A stretch of 64,000 bases of DNA from Deinococcus aquaticus (GTDB lineage: Bacteria; Deinococcota; Deinococci; Deinococcales; Deinococcaceae). The stretch's first letter is position 1. The number at the start of each line of letters is the position of its first letter. This document shows, in pieces, positions 60,025-64,000 of this stretch. The notes beneath the pieces are model-generated. The model worked only from the letters and a program-made list of their open reading frames with translations, made no database searches and was not told where the DNA came from. The position numbers and the translations under genes were made by a program. The stretch covers positions 2,539,501 through 2,603,500 of the forward strand of contig NZ_CP115165.1 in the NCBI RefSeq assembly GCF_028622095.1, given 5' to 3'.

Positions 60025-61122
60025 ATGACTCCCGGCGATTCAGATCAGACCCCCATCCTGTTCCAACCCCTCGCCCTGCGCGACATGAAGCTCCGCAACC
60101 GCGTGGTCGTGTCTCCCATGTGCATGTACTCCGCCGACGGCGGCCTCGCCAACGACTTCCACATGGTGCACCTGGGGCAGTACGCGCTGGGCGGCGCGGG
60201 CCTGATCATCACCGAGGCGGCCGCCGTGAGCCCCGAGGGCCGCATCAGCCCCGAGGACCTGGGCCTGTGGGAGGACCGGCACATCACGCCGCTGGGCCGC
60301 ATCACGGACTTCGTGCACGAGCACGGCGGGCAGATCGGCATTCAACTGGCGCACGCCGGGCGCAAGGCCAGCACCTACGCCCCCTGGCGCGGACGCGGCG
60401 CGGTTCCCGAGGAACGCGGTGGCTGGCAGGTCATCGGCCCCGCAGACGAGCCGTTCAGTGACACCTTCCCCACGCCCCGCGTCATGACCGGGGACGACAT
60501 TCAGCGCGTGACGGACGCCTTCGCGCAGGCTGCCCGCCGCGCCGAGATCGCCGGATTCGACACGGTCGAGATTCACGCCGCGCACGGCTACCTGCTGCAC
60601 CAGTTCCTGTCGCCCCTGGCGAACACCCGCACCGACGGGTACGGCGGCAGCTTCGAGAACCGCACCCGCCTGCTGCTGGAAGTCACGCGCGCCGTGCGCC
60701 GCGTGTGGCCCATGCACAAGCCCCTGCTGGTCCGCCTGAGCGCCACCGACTGGGCCGACGGCGGCTGGGATGAAAGTCAGACCGTCGTCCTGTGCGGCCT
60801 GCTGGCTAACGAGGGCGTGGACGCCGTGGACATCAGCAGCGGCGGCCTGACCGTCGCGCAGCAGATCACCGTGCAGCCCGCCTATCAGGTGCCGTTCGCC
60901 GCGCAGGTCCGGGCCGCCGTGCCGCACCTGAAAGTCATCACGGTCGGCATGATCGACACCCCCGAACGCGCCGAGGAAGTCCTGCGCAACGGCGACGCGG
61001 ACCTGATCGCCCTGGCCCGCCCGCTGCTGGGCGACCCCCACTGGACCGAAGCGGCCGCCCAGAGCCTCGGCGTCGAGCGCGACCTGATCCCCCAGTACGC
61101 CCGGGGCACCCGCACCACCTGA
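60025..61122 (+). CDS. Old Yellow Enzyme family flavin reductase (YqjM-like)
   Basis: A 365-aa FMN enzyme with LRNRVVVSPMCMYSADGG (Cys near FMN), EAAAVSPEGRISPEDLG, QLAHAGRKAS (FMN contact), EIHAAHGYLLHQFLSP (His-x-x-His) and RPLLGDP. The length and Cys place it in the thermophilic/YqjM group that reduces activated alkenes with NADPH. A TACATT box 7 nt before the ATG suggests a leaderless mRNA. Confidence 0.92.
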   Translation: MTPGDSDQTPILFQPLALRDMKLRNRVVVSPMCMYSADGGLANDFHMVHLGQYALGGAGLIITEAAAVSPEGRISPEDLGLWEDRHITPLGRITDFVHEHGGQIGIQLAHAGRKASTYAPWRGRGAVPEERGGWQVIGPADEPFSDTFPTPRVMTGDDIQRVTDAFAQAARRAEIAGFDTVEIHAAHGYLLHQFLSPLANTRTDGYGGSFENRTRLLLEVTRAVRRVWPMHKPLLVRLSATDWADGGWDESQTVVLCGLLANEGVDAVDISSGGLTVAQQITVQPAYQVPFAAQVRAAVPHLKVITVGMIDTPERAEEVLRNGDADLIALARPLLGDPHWTEAAAQSLGVERDLIPQYARGTRTT

Positions 61123-61127
61123 GCGTC

Positions 61128-61267
61128 TGATACGGACTCCGATTGAATGGTTTGCAAAAACCATTCAATCCGAGCGGACGCGAGTAGGAGCAAAGAGGAT
61201 TCCGGGCGTGGAGTTGGCAACCCGGTGCCCTGCTGGGTTGTTAACGAAACAGACGGAATCCGTATGA
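61128..61267 (+). repeat. Dispersed repeat, copy 4 (full length)
   Basis: The cleanest copy, 140 bp, with ends TGATACGG / CCGTATGA. Near the left end GATTGAATGGTTT pairs perfectly with AAACCATTCAATC across GCAA. In the right half GCAACCCGGTG folds against GGGTTGTT. It begins 5 nt after the stop of the upstream gene. Confidence 0.85.
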
Positions 61268-61289
61268 CTTCCGCCCCCCACATTCCCGC

Positions 61290-62030
<741 letters not shown>

Positions 62031-62140
62031 GCGCGCATGCTAGAGCACGCGCCGCTGCCTGGTGCGCAGTGCGGGCGGGCGGCTGGCATTGTTCCCGCAG
62101 ACTGTATTTCAGTAGTTTGTCAAGCTAGGATGAGCGGCAT

Positions 62141-62836
62141 ATGGCCCGGATGGACGATCTCAGACACTCTCCGCTTTTTCACGACGTCCCCACAGAGGCC
62201 CTGCAGGAGGCGATGCAGGTCATCACCGAACGCCGCTACTACCCTGGTCAGGTCATCCTTGAACAGGACGCCGAGGGCGAGGCCCTGCACCTGATCACCG
62301 GCGGGGTCGTGCGCGTCTCCCGCATCAGCCTGGGCAGCCGCGAACGCGTTCTGGGCGACGTGTACGCCCCCGGCGTGATCGGCGAGACCGCCGTGCTGGG
62401 CGGCGGTGAACGCAGCGCCACCGTGCGCGCCCAGACGGACGTCACGACCCTGATGCTGTACCGCTCTCACTTCAAGCAGATTCTCAAGCGGCACCCGCAG
62501 GTCCTGTGGAACCTCAGCAGCATGCTGGTGCAGCGCGTGACGTTCCTGAACGACGAACTGATCGCCTTCGGCCTGAACACCGAGTCCGCCCTCAGTCACG
62601 TGTTCACCAGCCTGTACCGGCAGCGCGTGCAGGCGGGCGTGCCCGACCCGCAGGTACTGCCGCTGTCCACGCAGGACATCATGGCCCGCATCTCCAGCAG
62701 CCGCGAGACCGTGTCGCGCGTCATGCGCAAACTCGATACGGCCGGCCTGCTGACGTACACCAGCGCGCAGGTGACCCTGATCGACCCGGACGGCCTGGAG
62801 AACATCGCCCTGGACGACAGCGACAGCGTCGACTGA
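62141..62836 (+). CDS. Crp/Fnr-family transcription regulator
   Basis: A 231-aa protein with an N-terminal cyclic-nucleotide-binding beta-barrel (YYPGQVILEQDAEGEALHLITGGVVRVSR, GVIGETAVLGGGERSATV), a dimer helix and a C-terminal HTH (STQDIMARISSSRETVSRVMRKL). It may be a CRP-like regulator of the Deinococcus type; whether it binds cAMP is not certain. The start may also be Met4. A strong terminator follows. Confidence 0.9.
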   Translation: MARMDDLRHSPLFHDVPTEALQEAMQVITERRYYPGQVILEQDAEGEALHLITGGVVRVSRISLGSRERVLGDVYAPGVIGETAVLGGGERSATVRAQTDVTTLMLYRSHFKQILKRHPQVLWNLSSMLVQRVTFLNDELIAFGLNTESALSHVFTSLYRQRVQAGVPDPQVLPLSTQDIMARISSSRETVSRVMRKLDTAGLLTYTSAQVTLIDPDGLENIALDDSDSVD

Positions 62837-62844
62837 CCGCCGCA

Positions 62845-62892
62845 CAGATAGGGGCCGGTGCGCACAGGGCGTTGCACACCGGCCCCTATCTG
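62845..62892 (+). terminator. 16-bp perfect hairpin after the Crp/Fnr gene
   Basis: CAGATAGGGGCCGGTG (62845-62860) pairs with CACCGGCCCCTATCTG (62877-62892) across a 16-nt loop, followed by TTCCTGG. The stem is perfect; the T-tract is weak, so it could also protect the 3' end. Confidence 0.7.
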
Positions 62893-62956
62893 TTCCTGGC
62901 CTCCTTCCACCTGCTTTACGCTGCCTGCGTCACGCCGACTGCTCTATGCTGCGCGC

Positions 62957-63709
<753 letters not shown>

Positions 63710-63721
63710 GCACCCCCGGGT

Positions 63722-63857
63722 TCATACGGACTGCCGTCTGTTTCGTTCACAACCCGGGACGGCAGCGGGTTGCCAACTCCACGTCCGACAGTCCGCTTTA
63801 CTCGCATCCGCCCGGACGGAACGGTCTCTGCAAACCATTACATAGGAGTCCGTATCA
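63722..63857 (-). repeat. Dispersed repeat, copy 5
   Basis: Read on the minus strand from 63857 it runs TGATACGGACTCCTATGTAA to CGGCAGTCCGTATGA, full length. The first TGA is the stop codon of the EAL-domain gene, as in copies 1 and 2. Confidence 0.85.
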
Positions 63858-64000
63858 GTCCAGCGCGGGCAGCGGGGCCGGGCGGCCGAACAGGTACCCC
63901 TGCAGGAACGTGCAGCGCACCTCGCGCAGCAGCGCCGCCTGCAGGGGCGTCTCGACACCCTCGGCGACGGTCAGGACCTCCATCGCCCCGGCCAGGGTCA
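63855..64000 (-). CDS. EAL-domain protein, C-terminal end (cut by window edge)
   Basis: The last 47 codons of a leftward gene: AMEVLTVAEGVETPLQAALL, then FLQGYLFGRPAP, a clear EAL-domain C-terminus of c-di-GMP phosphodiesterases (EGVET and QGY-GRP). The N-terminal part lies outside the window, so activity cannot be judged. Its stop codon is the edge of repeat copy 5. Confidence 0.82.
   Translation of the reverse strand, partial: TLAGAMEVLTVAEGVETPLQAALLREVRCTFLQGYLFGRPAPLPALD

Overview
The window is high-GC host DNA, very probably from a Deinococcus species, interrupted by one AT-richer siphovirus prophage of about 26.8 kb (19294-46102). The genus call rests on GC-rich codon use, an archaeal-type AspRS, many -10 boxes lying 6-9 nt before start codons (leaderless transcription is common in Deinococcus) and a dispersed ~137 bp repeat. 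It is an inference from content, not from a database match.

Left host arm (1-19293). It holds a partial MFS gene; a feoA-feoB-feoC-like ferrous-iron operon with a palindrome in its promoter; a minus-strand run of DUF898 membrane protein, M48 protease, NAD(P)H:quinone-type reductase and RluA-type pseudouridine synthase; a cold-shock protein; a gamma-class carbonic anhydrase; an unknown 438-aa protein; an SDR; a TetR regulator divergent from a YhgE/Pip-type membrane protein with three TGACA-N3-TGTCA operators between them; a small HAD protein with recG; and a DHA2-type MFS exporter.

Prophage (19294-46102). A large serine recombinase gene at the left end has inserted the element into an aldo/keto reductase gene, whose two in-frame pieces lie at 19120-19311 and 46102-46923. 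The attL and attR cores share GATAC. Joining the prophage ends rebuilds an attP dyad, gives the integrase a different 20-residue C-terminus and places it before an intrinsic terminator now stranded at the right end. Next to int is a minus-strand pair of paralogous membrane/coiled-coil genes, then a divergent control region. Rightward genes follow: two RHH plus winged-helix modules with matching promoters, an iteron-like array before a Rep-like HTH gene, a GIY-YIG endonuclease, a PD-(D/E)xK nuclease and small genes. The late block runs TerS, TerL, portal, Mu-F-like protein, scaffold, capsid, connectors, tail tube, a chaperone with a GGGAAAG -1 frameshift, tape measure, Dit and Tal. Two minus-strand genes with their own promoters (31841-32521 and 45267-45908) look like lysogenically expressed morons. 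I recognise no endolysin, holin or CI-type repressor.

Right host arm (46103-64000). It holds the rest of the aldo/keto reductase; an MBL-fold hydrolase; a MaoC/CitE-like pair; a TetR-MFS pair; an archaeal-type aspartyl-tRNA synthetase behind an Asn/Asp-rich leader peptide and terminator (a candidate attenuator); a secreted protein; an alpha/beta hydrolase; a spermidine-synthase-like protein; a split chromate transporter; an ABC-2 export operon; an Old Yellow Enzyme homologue; a LolD-type ATPase; a Crp/Fnr regulator; an FAH-family hydrolase; and the end of an EAL-domain gene. Five copies of the dispersed repeat lie in host DNA, and in three the first TGA of the repeat is the stop codon of the preceding gene.
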